Shown: positions 34,958 through 43,801 of the stretch, piece after piece | How positions within the stretch are numbered: position 1 is the first letter of the stretch | Layout: every line of letters begins with the position of its first letter | NCBI RefSeq assembly: GCF_014171575.1 | Contig: NZ_CP050453.1 | Coordinates: 3,968,001 to 4,032,000, forward strand | Direction: 5' to 3' | Source: Microbacterium sp. Se63.02b | GTDB taxonomy: Bacteria; Actinomycetota; Actinomycetes; Actinomycetales; Microbacteriaceae | Length of the DNA stretch: 64,000 bases | The notes under the pieces: generated by a model | Databases searched by the model: none | Seen by the model: the letters and a program-made list of their open reading frames with translations, nothing else | What the model was told of the DNA's origin: nothing | Position numbers and translations under genes: made by a program

Positions 34958-35839
34958 CTAGTTCGAATCCGTGAGCAGGAACTGTATCCAGCCCGCCACT
35001 CCGCCTGCGAACTGTCCGTAGCTGTTGTGAATGGCGTAGCTAGAGTCATTCGGATTGCTCTGACAGAAGAAGTCTCCCGCAAGGCAATACTCGCGCACCT
35101 TATAGACCCACCCCTCTGCGGTTGTGGCTCCATAGGGCCAACCCCAGTACCTGTAGCTCGCGAGGCTGCTTTTCGGAAATGTGAGGCTTTGACTCAACAA
35201 CCCGTTGTTCGGTTGATTGACGAAGTTCGTCAGCATCCCCGTCCGATACTGCGGATCACCGAATAGGGCGACCGCTCGGATGTTGTTCTTTGCTGACGTC
35301 GTCAGCGCAGGAACGGTGGCCCCGGTCAGCAGGTGACTGACTACCATCGCACCCTGTGAGTGACCGATCAGAACGATCGGGGCATACGGGCACGTCTGGT
35401 TGACGTAATTGACCTCGGCGGAGAGACGGCTGACCCCGAGGTTGACGCTGTCCTCGAGATGTGGAGGTGGTGCTGCGGGGTAGTTGAGCGATTCGAAGTA
35501 GAAGGGCATGCCCGACACTCCTAAGCTCGTTCGCACCCCAGCGACGTTGCCCATCCCCCCGCTGGTCCATACGCGGTCCCCATGCGCAAGACCACTACCG
35601 GTCGGCGAATCGGTTCCTCGGACGAAGATCACGACGGCGAAGTCACAGATGCCAGAGGCGACCGAAGCACTCGCGGGAGAAGCCGCAGAGGTGGCGGAGC
35701 CCAAGGTGGCTACGACTGCCAGCACAGCGAGCCATCCCTGCGACTTCCCGACGCCCCGCCTCGGTCGCCTTCTCTTCCTGTGCAAAGGACGTTGTTCGAT
35801 CTTGCCAAATCTCACCTTTGAGTAGCGCATACGTAACAT
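34958..35839 (-). CDS. Secreted cutinase-family serine hydrolase
   Basis: 293 residues. A basic N-terminus is followed by the signal helix WLAVLAVVATLGSATSAA, with cleavage near SASVAS. The alpha/beta-hydrolase core has ICDFAVVIFVRGTDSP and the nucleophile elbow IVLIGHSQGAMVVSHL (GHSQG). Late residues GDFFCQSNPNDSSYAIHNSYG supply the acid and His. A Cys pair matches cutinase disulfides. The enzyme is likely to hydrolyse cutin-like polyesters or lipids. It starts at 35839, or at the ATG 12 bp inside. The codon mix is less G/C-rich than in neighbours. Confidence 0.8.
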   Translation of the reverse strand: MLRMRYSKVRFGKIEQRPLHRKRRRPRRGVGKSQGWLAVLAVVATLGSATSAASPASASVASGICDFAVVIFVRGTDSPTGSGLAHGDRVWTSGGMGNVAGVRTSLGVSGMPFYFESLNYPAAPPPHLEDSVNLGVSRLSAEVNYVNQTCPYAPIVLIGHSQGAMVVSHLLTGATVPALTTSAKNNIRAVALFGDPQYRTGMLTNFVNQPNNGLLSQSLTFPKSSLASYRYWGWPYGATTAEGWVYKVREYCLAGDFFCQSNPNDSSYAIHNSYGQFAGGVAGWIQFLLTDSN

Positions 35840-35905
35840 CTCACTTATAGATTGCCACCGGTTCGACCGTCAGCACCTCCTGCCGTCGTCCCGGTCGGCA
35901 GCGAT

Positions 35906-36100
35906 TCAGAAGCACGATCGTGCCGTCCGCGCCGCCAGGTAGCTCAGATACACGCCACCGAGCACTAGGGTCGCGACGCCGACGGGAAGAGCATGCTTCG
36001 GCACGAGGTTCTGCCCGATGAGGTCGGCAGCCGAGCGCAGCACGGCGCTGGTCAGCACGGTCGCCAGCCGATGTGTCGGCCCGTTCTTGATGATGAGGCG
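35906..36100 (-). pseudogene. FecCD-type permease remnant (C-terminal fragment)
   Basis: About 65 residues in one frame closely resemble the last 65 residues of the complete FecCD permease at 48844-49872. The fragment has LIIKNGPTHRLAT against LIVKNGPAHLLAT, and IGQNLVPKHALP followed by TLVLGGVYL in both. The N-terminal about 280 residues are absent, and the reading frame upstream is unrelated. It is a leftover of a duplicated or deleted siderophore permease gene. Confidence 0.7.
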
Positions 36101-36206
36101 CGGTCGGTCCCGGCGCACCTGACACCCGCTTCCGCCGCAGAGTTTTGGCATGCTGGAGAGCGTGCCCGATGACCGTCATCGGGCACACGACCAGAGGGGG
36201 GACGCC

Positions 36207-36911
36207 ATGCGCGTCAAGAAATGGGGGGTCGGCGTCATGATCGCCGCCGCCGTACTGCTCACCGGGTGCTCGGCGGGAACGTCCGAGAAGCCGGCGGAAT
36301 CGAAGCCCAGCGGCGGTGCGTCGCAGGAGGCGGAGGCGCCGACGTCGGACTGCCCCGAGCTGAAAGAGGGCGACACGGTCGACGGCTCCGCGCTGAGCAC
36401 CTGCATCGCTGAGGCCATGTCGGACACGGCGGGGTACGCCGCTAAGACCACCGTCATGGGCATCGAGTCGACGGCGAAGTTCAACCCGGCGGAGAAGGCC
36501 ATCGAATCGATCTCACCCGTCGGATCGCTGATCGCCCTCGGCGACGACGTCTGGGTCAAGTCCGCCACGAGCGAGTGGCAGGTGGCCGACCCGTCGTCGA
36601 GCGATCCGGTCGTCGCTGCTCTCAGCGCGACGGCGGCCGACGTCACGTCGCTCGACCCCGCCGCTGCGGCCGCGGGCATCTCGGGCGACTTCACCGTGAC
36701 GGGCACGGGCGAGCGCCTGGGCGAGAAGGTGTACCTCCTCTCCGGAACGGTCGAGCAGCAGGGCACCCCTGTCGACGTCGTCTTCGAGGTCACGGAGGAC
36801 TACGTGAGCCTCGCGTCGACCAGCAGCGCCTCGGTCGAGGGGCAGTCGGTCGAGGTCGCGATGGAGATCACCGAGTGGGACGTGAAGCAGGACATCGTCG
36901 CACCGCTCTGA
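36207..36911 (+). CDS. LppX/LprG-like lipoprotein
   Basis: 234 residues from ATG 36207, preceded by AGAGGGGGG. The signal peptide has the lipobox LLTGC at residues 17-21. The mature part has a Ser/Pro/Glu-rich linker, then a beta-rich domain (IESTAKFNPAEKAIESISP, DDVWVKSATSEWQVADP, TGTGERLGEKVYLLSGTVEQ). The pattern is that of LppX/LprAFG-type lipoproteins, which carry lipids or glycolipids in the envelope. The assignment rests on architecture. Confidence 0.6.
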   Translation: MRVKKWGVGVMIAAAVLLTGCSAGTSEKPAESKPSGGASQEAEAPTSDCPELKEGDTVDGSALSTCIAEAMSDTAGYAAKTTVMGIESTAKFNPAEKAIESISPVGSLIALGDDVWVKSATSEWQVADPSSSDPVVAALSATAADVTSLDPAAAAAGISGDFTVTGTGERLGEKVYLLSGTVEQQGTPVDVVFEVTEDYVSLASTSSASVEGQSVEVAMEITEWDVKQDIVAPL

Positions 36912-36926
36912 TGCGGAGCTGACGCG

Positions 36927-36954
36927 GCGGGTCGGGTCTGATGCCTCGGCCCGC
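36927..36954. terminator. Possible hairpin between convergent lipoprotein and ribokinase genes
   Basis: GCGGGTC (36927-36933) can pair with GGCCCGC (36948-36954) with one G-T pair, in the 65-bp gap between the two stops. No T-run is present. Confidence 0.35.
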
Positions 36955-36976
36955 TGTGCGTGCTCCGCTCGTCTTC

Positions 36977-37883
36977 CTACGCCGAGTGCGCGTCGAGGAA
37001 ATCGAGGGTCTCGCGCGCGGACGGAGCGGAGGCCGACGCACCATGGTGTTGCACGCACAGCGCGGCGGCGGCGGGCGAACCCCAGGGCGGCGGCCAAGTC
37101 CTCGCCATCGGAGAGCCGCGCCACGAGCGCACCGCAGAACGTGTCTCCCGCAGCGGTCGTGTCGACGGCTTCGACCGGATGGGCCGGGACCATCGTGGAA
37201 TCACCGCCGGACACGAGGAGTGCTCCCTTCGCGCCGAGCGTGACGATCACGGTAGGCACCCGCCCGGCGAGGGCCAGCGCCGCCTCGCGCACGTCGTGTC
37301 GATCGCCGCCCGCCACCTCGAGGCACTCGTGCTCGTTCACCACGAGGATGTCGACGGCATCGAGCACCTCGCCGGGGAGCGACATGCTCGGGGCCGCGTT
37401 GAGCACCGTCACGGCGTCGCGGGTCCTCGCCCGGCGGAAAGCCGAGAACACCACGTCGACCGGGATCTCGAGCTGCGCCAGGACGATGTCGCCCGCCCCG
37501 ATCTCACCCAGCGCGGCATCGGCCTCGCGCGTGAGCGCCTCGGCGTCCTGATTCGCCCCGGGCACGACGACGATCGCGTTCTCGCCGCCGTCGGACACCA
37601 TGACGAACGCGGTTCCGGTCACGCTGTCCGACATCGCCAGGTGCGTGCGCACCCCTTCCGCCGCGAACGTCGACCGCAGGCGCGCCCCTGCCTCGTCATC
37701 GCCGACGGCGCCGATGAACGTCGTCCCGGCTCCCGCGCGGGCTGCGGCGACGGCCTGATTCAACCCCTTGCCACCCGCACCGACGCCCTCCATCGCGCCG
37801 AGCACCGTCTCACCGCCGCCGGGATGCCGGTGAACAGACACCGCGGTGTCTTCGTTCGCACTGCCGATCACGATCACGCCCAT
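36977..37883 (-). CDS. Ribokinase-like PfkB-family sugar kinase (frameshifted)
   Basis: About 301 residues from ATG 37883, preceded by GGAGGAG. It starts MGVIVIGSANEDTAVSV. PfkB signature 1 is GGKGLNQAVAAARAG and signature 2 is DTTAAGDTFCGALVA, with the catalytic Asp in GDTF. The frame breaks at about 37070-37080 (CGGCGGCGG run), after which the product ends FLDAHSA at 36977. Ribokinase phosphorylates free ribose at O5. It is the last gene of the operon and would consume ribose released by the upstream glycohydrolases. Confidence 0.85.
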
Positions 37884-37914
37884 GTCTGCTCCTCCGCGGG
37901 GAACGATACGCGCG

Positions 37915-38897
37915 TCACCGATCGATCGCCTCATCGACGGTGAGACCGGCGAACCGTGGGATCGCGAGACCGGTGAGACGGATCCCGCTCGGCTCGAGGC
38001 CCTCCGGGATCCAGTCCTCCCCGAACAGCACCGCCGCCGCCGCCCCCGCGAGAGCCGGCAGCGTCGCGGCGTTGCGCGGCTGTGCGAGGACGCCCAGCAG
38101 CAGGTCGTCCGCGTCCTGGGCCATGGCGATGTGCGCGAGCAGGAACCCGAACGTCTCCGGCGCCGCGACCGGGTAGCTGTACACCCAGTCGCCGACCTGC
38201 GTGCTCAGACGTCGAGCACGATCCATGGGCCCTTTCGCTCCGGCGGCGACCTGCAGCGAAGTCTCCGCCATCCGGCGGCTCCACGTGCTCTGCGGCAGCT
38301 CCTCCACGGCGAGACGGACCGCATCGGCGGCGCCGGCGCCCTCGATCAGCGCGCCGAAGAGGACGGCGCTGGCCCGTGCGCACCACACCCCGTCGAGGGA
38401 GTGCGTCACCTCGGCATCCGCCCCTGCCTCGTCGGTCGCACCCGTGGCGACCGCGGCGAGCGCCCGCACCGTCGCGATGTCGTCGAAGTAGTGCGCGTTG
38501 TCGTGTCCGGACTGGGGAGGCCTGAGCCCACGGCGCAGGTTCTGCAGGGCGAGCTTGGTGCCGATGCGGGCGCGCAGTCCCCGTCGGGGTCGGCCTCGAG
38601 CTCGGCCAGCTCGAGCCACTCGGTCACCCCGAACCCTCGCACATGCTGCCGTGCCGAGAACGCGAACCATTCGATGTTCTCGCCCGCTCCCGGGTGCAGG
38701 ACGCTCGGCGGTGCGGCGTGCGTGAAGGGCCGCGGGATCGTCGTGGTGCGGTCGTCGTCGCCGAGCTTCGCGAGGATGCGCACCCGGTTCACCCGCTTGG
38801 GAGGAAGGGCGTACACGCGGAAGTCGGCGTTCGTCGACGAGGCCGACTCTCCGGCGACGATCCCGCGGGTGAACAGATCGATCAGAGGGGTGGTCAT
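37915..38897 (-). CDS. Degenerate ADP-ribosylglycohydrolase-family paralogue (frameshifted)
   Basis: About 326 residues, ATG 38897. It aligns in segments with the upstream paralogue: NLRRGLRPPQSGHDN against NLRHGIRPPLSGDTM, and PRNAATLPALAG against GRDADTTAAIAG. The metal-binding aspartates are missing: GENIEWFAFSA replaces the GSDDTEY segment, and RNAAT replaces RDADT. It is therefore probably inactive as a magnesium-dependent glycohydrolase, or it has a changed role. The frame breaks at about 38575-38580. It overlaps the upstream paralogue stop by 4 bp. Confidence 0.7.
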
Positions 38898-39888
38898 GCG
38901 CGCGCCTCCTCGACGATGCGGGTCAGGGTGTCGGCGGCGTCCAGCGGATGGATCCCGGCCATGGATCGGATGCACGAGCCGGCGACGGGCCGCAGCCCCG
39001 CCACCCACTCCTCCGGCAGGTCGCCGATACCCGAGATCGCACCCCCGATGCATCCGGCGATCGCGGCGGTCGTGTCGGCATCGCGGCCCATGTTGACGGC
39101 GAACAGGATGCTGTCGGCCGCTCGTCCCTCGGCGTGCAGCACCGAGGCCATCGCGAGTCCGACCGCCTCGGGCGCGAGGTCCGCCCAGAAGTAGTCGGCC
39201 ACGGCCAGACGGTCGTGGAGAGCGCGGGCGAGCGCGTCGTCGTCGAGGCCGGAGTGCACCAGGTCGCGGGCGTCGCGGAGGTTCCGTGCGGTCCAGCTGT
39301 CGGCGGGGATGGCCGCGAGACCCGCGTCGTAACAGGCCGCGGCGTCAGCTCCCGTCAGGGCGCAGGTCACGGCGACCGCGACGACCACTCCTGCCCAGAT
39401 GCCCTCGGTCGTGTGGCTCACCGCGCCGTCGGCCTCGGCCAGTCGACGCGCGAGTTCCACGTCGCCGTCGGCCACGATCCCGAGCGGGCTCACCCGCATC
39501 GCCAGGCCGTCGCTCCACCCGTGCATCGTGTCGCCGCTCAGCGGCGGGCGGATGCCGTGGCGCAGGTTGTCGATCGCGGCCATCTCGCTGAAGCCGCCCC
39601 CTTGAAATCGTCCGCCTGCGGGAGCACGTCTTCGATCCAGGTCTGGGCGAAGTCGTCTGCCGTCGCCCCGACGCCGACGCGGAGCACGGTCTTGGCGGTC
39701 AGGAGCGCGTACTCGGTGTCGTCGCTGCCGGCGGGCTCGGGGTCGAGGTACCCGGTCACACGCCCGTGCGCCGCTTGGATCTCTGCGGCGGAGAAGCCTT
39801 CGACGGGCCGGCCGATCGCGTCGCCGATCGCGAGTCCGGCGAGCGAGCCGCGGGCGCGCTCCTGCAGGGTCGGCGTGGGAGAGGTCAT
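38894..39888 (-). CDS. ADP-ribosylglycohydrolase family protein (frameshifted)
   Basis: About 331 residues from ATG 39888, preceded by AAAGGA. The conserved N-terminal GSLAGLAIGDAIGRPVEGF is followed by the metal motif GSDDTEYALL. After the break (run of C at about 39595-39602) come IDNLRHGIRPPLSGDTMHGW and the second metal motif GRDADTTAAIAGCIGGA. The DraG/ARH fold uses two magnesium ions to remove ADP-ribose or similar ribosyl groups; all expected Asp residues are present. It is the third of four paralogues in the operon. Confidence 0.85.
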
Positions 39889-39910
39889 GGAGATCCTTTT
39901 CTCTGAGGGG

Positions 39911-41260
39911 TCAGCGGGTCGGGAACAGGGCGACGGTGCGGCGGGCAAGAGCATCGATCTCGACGCCGTCGAGCCCGGGAAGGCTGGTCGCGATGCGGTT
40001 CTGGAGCGGCTCGATGAAACGCGCGGGCAGGGCGTCGATGCCGGCGAGTCCGCCGAGGACCGAGCCGACCGTCGCCCCGGCGGAGTCGGTGTCCCACCCC
40101 GCGATCACCGCGAGCGGCACTCCCCGCGCGAAGTCCCCGCCGCTGCGGGCGAGCGCGAAGGCGATGAGGGCCGCGTTGTTGACGGTGTGCACCCAGTGCA
40201 GGTGTCCGTAGGCGGCGTGCAGTGCGTCGAGCGCCGCGGAGTCGTCGAGGCCTCCGCGGCCGAGCTCGGCACCGTGCGCGATCGCCGCGGCGAGGTCGCT
40301 GCCGTCGGGGACGACGGTGGTTGCGAGGTCGAGCACCTCGTCGACGGATCGGGCGACCAGCGATGCGGAGGTCAGTGCCGCGGCCCACATCGCGCCCCAC
40401 AGGCCGTTGCGGGTATGGCTGAGGCGCGCATCGGTCCACGCCATCCTGGCCGCTTCGGAGAGATCGCCGGGGTTGACCCACCCGTACACGTCGGTGCGGA
40501 TCAGGGCGCCGATCCATTCCCGGAAGGGATTGCGCACACGGCCGGCCTCGTCCGGCCGATACCCGTCGAGGAGGTTGCGGTACGCGATGCGCTCGGCCGT
40601 GAAGGTGCGCCCGGCCGGAAGGTCGCCGAGCCACGCCTGAGCGGTGTCACCGGTCGAGAACCCGCGCCCGCTGGTCTCGAGCACCCGCAGGTTCAGCAGG
40701 GGATAGTTGAGGTCGTCGTCCTCGGGCATCCCGTCGATGTTCTCCTGCAGGGAGTTGACCGCGGAGCGTCGGTTCCACGGCCAGCGCCGCGCGACGTCGT
40801 CGGGCAGCCCCGGGCGGTGAAGTAGTCGTCGAGGGGCCAGCGACCGGTCGCCCGGAGGATCTCCTCGATCCCTTCGCGCGGGATCTTCTCGACCGGCTTG
40901 CCCCAGAGGCACCCGGCCGCTCGGCCGGCCCACGCCCCCGTGCACCCGGCCGAGCAGGACCTCTTCGGCGGGGGCGGGGATCGGTGCGGGGATGCCCTCG
41001 AGCTCCGTCCGCAGCTCCGCCCACGAGGTCGCCTCCGCCTCGGGCACCGGAACCGCGTCGAGTTCGACCAGCAACTTCCGCGCGAGCGCTCGCAGTTCGT
41101 CTGAGGCCGCCTGTGCCGTCGCGCCTCCGCGCACCGGGTCGAGTCCCCCGCCCGCGGTGCGCCAGCGTTCGGCGATCCCCTCCACGTCCTTGCCTTCGAC
41201 GCGGGACTGCACCAGCTCGTGCGGGAGCAGGTCTTCCGGCTGTGCCCAGGTCAGGCGCAT
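39911..41260 (-). CDS. ADP-ribosylglycohydrolase family protein, extended form (frameshifted)
   Basis: About 450 residues. ATG 41260 shares a base with the preceding stop. A helical N-terminal extension of about 95 residues (WAQPEDLLPHELVQSR...) precedes the domain start GAWAGRAAGCLWGKPVEK, recovered after a pair of frame changes at about 40805-40820 and about 40945-40955. The first metal motif appears as PEDDDLNYPLL rather than TDDT. The second is GWDTDSAGATVGSVLGG. This EDDD-type variant is a recognisable subgroup, and catalysis is plausible. The C-terminus is EIDALARRTVALF. Confidence 0.8.
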   Translation of the reverse strand: MRLTWAQPEDLLPHELVQSRVEGKDVEGIAERWRTAGGGLDPVRGGATAQAASDELRALARKLLVELDAVPVPEAEATSWAELRTELEGIPAPIPAPAEEVLLGRVHGGVGRPSGRVPLGQAGREDPARRDRGDPPGDRSLAPRRLLHRPGLPDDVARRWPWNRRSAVNSLQENIDGMPEDDDLNYPLLNLRVLETSGRGFSTGDTAQAWLGDLPAGRTFTAERIAYRNLLDGYRPDEAGRVRNPFREWIGALIRTDVYGWVNPGDLSEAARMAWTDARLSHTRNGLWGAMWAAALTSASLVARSVDEVLDLATTVVPDGSDLAAAIAHGAELGRGGLDDSAALDALHAAYGHLHWVHTVNNAALIAFALARSGGDFARGVPLAVIAGWDTDSAGATVGSVLGGLAGIDALPARFIEPLQNRIATSLPGLDGVEIDALARRTVALFPTR

Positions 41261-42408
41261 CACGCCCCCTGGAGGGCCGAGACGCGGCGGATGTCGGCTT
41301 CGGCTCTGGCGGCATCCTTCTGCATGATCTCGGTCGCGACGTCCGTCAGCAGGGTCGCGTACTCCTCGAAGTCGACGCGGCTCGCCGTGGCGATGGTGTC
41401 GAGCATGTCCGCGGGGATCACGGCGCCGCCACCGATGCCCGCTGCCAGGCTTCCCGCCATCGAGGCGATCGAGTCTGAATCGCGGCCGTAGTTCACGGCG
41501 CCGAGCACGGTCGGCAGGAAGGCGCCGTCATGGGCGACGAGGAACCCGAGCGCCACGGGGAGCTCCTCGATCGCCTTGGTCCGCGACGGCACCCTGGCGT
41601 CCATGAGCGGTTCGCGGTACGCATCCCCCACCGTGTCGAACGGGCGGATGGCGTCACGGAGCGCGACGCCGATCGCATCGACGTCGGCGCCGGACGGCAA
41701 CCCGCGGGCGGCGTCGACGACGGCCCGGATCGCCGCTGCCGTGCCGTCGTGCGCGACGCGCAATGCGGCATCGATCACCGAGTCGACGGTCGCGTCGAGG
41801 GCGACGGATGCCGCGACGGCGGCCGCGAAGACGCCCGCGGCTTCGCGGCCGTAGCTCGACTGATGGGCGCCGGCGACGTCGATCGCCTCGGCGTACGCGG
41901 CCTCGGGGTTGCCCGCGTTGACGATGCCGACCGGCGCCATGTACATCGCGGCGCCGCAGTTGACCACGTTGCCCACGCCGGCTTCCCGCGGGTCGACGTG
42001 GCCGTACTGCAACCGCGTCACCAGCCACTTCTCCGCGAGGAAGATGCGCTGCAGCAGGATCGACTCCCGCTCCAGCTCCGGGATCCAGCGGACCTCGGTC
42101 TGCAGCAGCGGCACCAGCAACTCGGCCACCGCGAACGCGTCGATGTGGTCGCGTCGTTGGGCGTACACCCGGATCAGGGCCTGCGTCATCAGGGTGTCGT
42201 CCGTGATGTGGCCGTCGCCCTTGTGGTACGGGCTCACCGGGCGGGCGGTCTGCCAGTCCAGGTGGTACGGCGGCACGATCCCGGTGATGCGTCCGCCGTA
42301 TCGTTCCTTGATCTTCTCCGGACTGAACCCCTCGGCCGCCCCGCCCAGGGCGTCGCCGATGGCCGACCCCGCGAGTACGGCCGCCGTGCGTTCCCGAATC
42401 CAGCTCAT
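41260..42408 (-). CDS. ADP-ribosylglycohydrolase family protein
   Basis: 382 residues, intact. The domain starts ERTAAVLAGSAIGDALGGA, with metal motif 1 HITDDTLMTQAL, the mid-domain NCGAAMYMAPVG typical of the DraG/ARH fold, and metal motif 2 YGRDSDSIASMAGSLA. Such enzymes hydrolyse N- or O-glycosidic bonds of ADP-ribosyl or ribosyl compounds. No secretion signal is seen, so its substrate must be imported or internal. It follows the binding-protein gene after a strong hairpin, within the LacI/ABC operon. Confidence 0.9.
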   Translation of the reverse strand: MSWIRERTAAVLAGSAIGDALGGAAEGFSPEKIKERYGGRITGIVPPYHLDWQTARPVSPYHKGDGHITDDTLMTQALIRVYAQRRDHIDAFAVAELLVPLLQTEVRWIPELERESILLQRIFLAEKWLVTRLQYGHVDPREAGVGNVVNCGAAMYMAPVGIVNAGNPEAAYAEAIDVAGAHQSSYGREAAGVFAAAVAASVALDATVDSVIDAALRVAHDGTAAAIRAVVDAARGLPSGADVDAIGVALRDAIRPFDTVGDAYREPLMDARVPSRTKAIEELPVALGFLVAHDGAFLPTVLGAVNYGRDSDSIASMAGSLAAGIGGGAVIPADMLDTIATASRVDFEEYATLLTDVATEIMQKDAARAEADIRRVSALQGA

Positions 42409-42425
42409 GCCATTCCTCTCTTAGA

Positions 42426-42455
42426 GGTGGGGCGGATGCGTGCATCCGCCCCACC
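42426..42455 (-). terminator. Strong hairpin after the binding-protein gene
   Basis: A perfect 14-bp stem GGTGGGGCGGATGC/GCATCCGCCCCACC with almost no loop, just after the binding-protein stop and before the first glycohydrolase gene. It probably limits read-through or protects the upstream mRNA, as does the hairpin at 19174-19202. Confidence 0.7.
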
Positions 42456-42459
42456 GTCG

Positions 42460-43752
42460 TCAACCGTTGACCTGTGCCCAGCCGTCGTCGAGCTCCGATG
42501 TCAGGGACTTGTCGTCGATCTCGCCGCCCAGGAACTTCTGGAACGCGGGAGTCGCGACGGTGTCCTTCCATCGGACGAACCCGTTCGCCTGCAGGAAGGC
42601 GGGGCCGTCGAGGCCCTCGGCCGACTTCACGATCTCGGGCCAGCCGTTCTGGTCGGCCGTCTGCTCGGCGAGCGCCTCGCGTGCCGAGACCGTCGTCGGG
42701 ATGAGGCCGTCGGCGATGTTCATCTTCACGAGGTTGTCGGTCTGCATGAAGTAGTCGATGAACTTCGCGGCCTGCTCCTGGTGCGGCGAGTCGATGTTGA
42801 TCGACAGCGTCTGCGGGTTCGCGGCCTGCACCGCGCCCTCAGAGCCCGCGAGCGGCGGGAGCACGACCCAGTCGAGGTCGGCCGGCGCGTCGGTGGCGAT
42901 GTTCGCCACCTGGTACGAGCCCTGCACGGTCATGGCGGCCTTGCCCGCATAGAAGGTGGCCAGCACGTCGGAGCCCGACTGCGTGACGCCGATCGGGTCG
43001 ACCGATCCGTCTTCGATCATCGACCGCACCCGGTTCGGCACCTCGAGGTCGGCGTCCTTCACGTCGACCTTCATGTCTTCGCCCTCGCCGGTGAAGTACT
43101 CAGACCCGAAGCCCATGCCCAGGCTCATGAAGGCGGCCGTCGGGCTCTTGAGACCCCACGTGATGCCGTGCACGTCGCCCGATGTGGTGGCCTTCGCGAT
43201 CTCGTCGAGTTCGTCCCACGTCATGGAGTCGCCGGTCGGGATCTCGACGCCCGCCGCCTCGAGCAGCGTCTTGTTCGCGAACTCGACGTACGTCTGCAGC
43301 TCGGTCGGGGCGCCGATGATCTGGTCGTCGACCGTCACCGAGGAGAGCACGCCGGGGTCGATGTCGTCGATCGTCTTCTGGCTGAGCAGCTCGCCCAGGT
43401 CGGCGACGTAGCCGTCACGGGCGAAGGGCACGATGCCCAGCACCTCGTAGTGGATGATGTCGGGGGCGACCTCGCCGGCGAACTGCGTCGTCAGCTTGTC
43501 GTCCAGGCTGTCGGTCGGCGCCTGCACGATGTCGACCTCGATGTCGGGGTTGTCCTCGTTCCAGGCGTCGACGATCTCCTTGGTCGCCTGGATCGCGGCC
43601 GGCTGGTCGGAGAAGGACTGGAAGGTGATCGATACCGGTTCGCCGTCGCCGGCGTCGTCGGTCGTGTCGCCGCCTGCGGAACAGGACGCGAGGATCAGCG
43701 CCGTCGCCGCACCCGCGGCGAGCGCGATGGACGCGCGATGAAGCTTCTTCAC
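42460..43752 (-). CDS. Sugar/riboside ABC transporter substrate-binding lipoprotein
   Basis: 430 residues from GTG 43752, preceded by AAAGAGGT. The lipoprotein signal is ALAAGAATALILASCSAGG, with the lipobox Cys. CUT1-type binding-protein segments are AWNEDNPDIEVDIVQAPTD, PDIIHYEVLGIVPFARDG, EFANKTLLEAAGV, MTWDELDEIAK and VQGSYQVANI. It delivers substrate to the permeases encoded just upstream. Given the downstream glycohydrolases and ribokinase, the ligand is probably a ribose-containing compound. The family itself typically binds oligosaccharides. Confidence 0.88.
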   Translation of the reverse strand: MKKLHRASIALAAGAATALILASCSAGGDTTDDAGDGEPVSITFQSFSDQPAAIQATKEIVDAWNEDNPDIEVDIVQAPTDSLDDKLTTQFAGEVAPDIIHYEVLGIVPFARDGYVADLGELLSQKTIDDIDPGVLSSVTVDDQIIGAPTELQTYVEFANKTLLEAAGVEIPTGDSMTWDELDEIAKATTSGDVHGITWGLKSPTAAFMSLGMGFGSEYFTGEGEDMKVDVKDADLEVPNRVRSMIEDGSVDPIGVTQSGSDVLATFYAGKAAMTVQGSYQVANIATDAPADLDWVVLPPLAGSEGAVQAANPQTLSINIDSPHQEQAAKFIDYFMQTDNLVKMNIADGLIPTTVSAREALAEQTADQNGWPEIVKSAEGLDGPAFLQANGFVRWKDTVATPAFQKFLGGEIDDKSLTSELDDGWAQVNG

Positions 43753-43801
43753 TTCATACCTCTTTCTTTGTGTGATGGGACTTGCGGAAAGTCGTGTGCG
43801 T

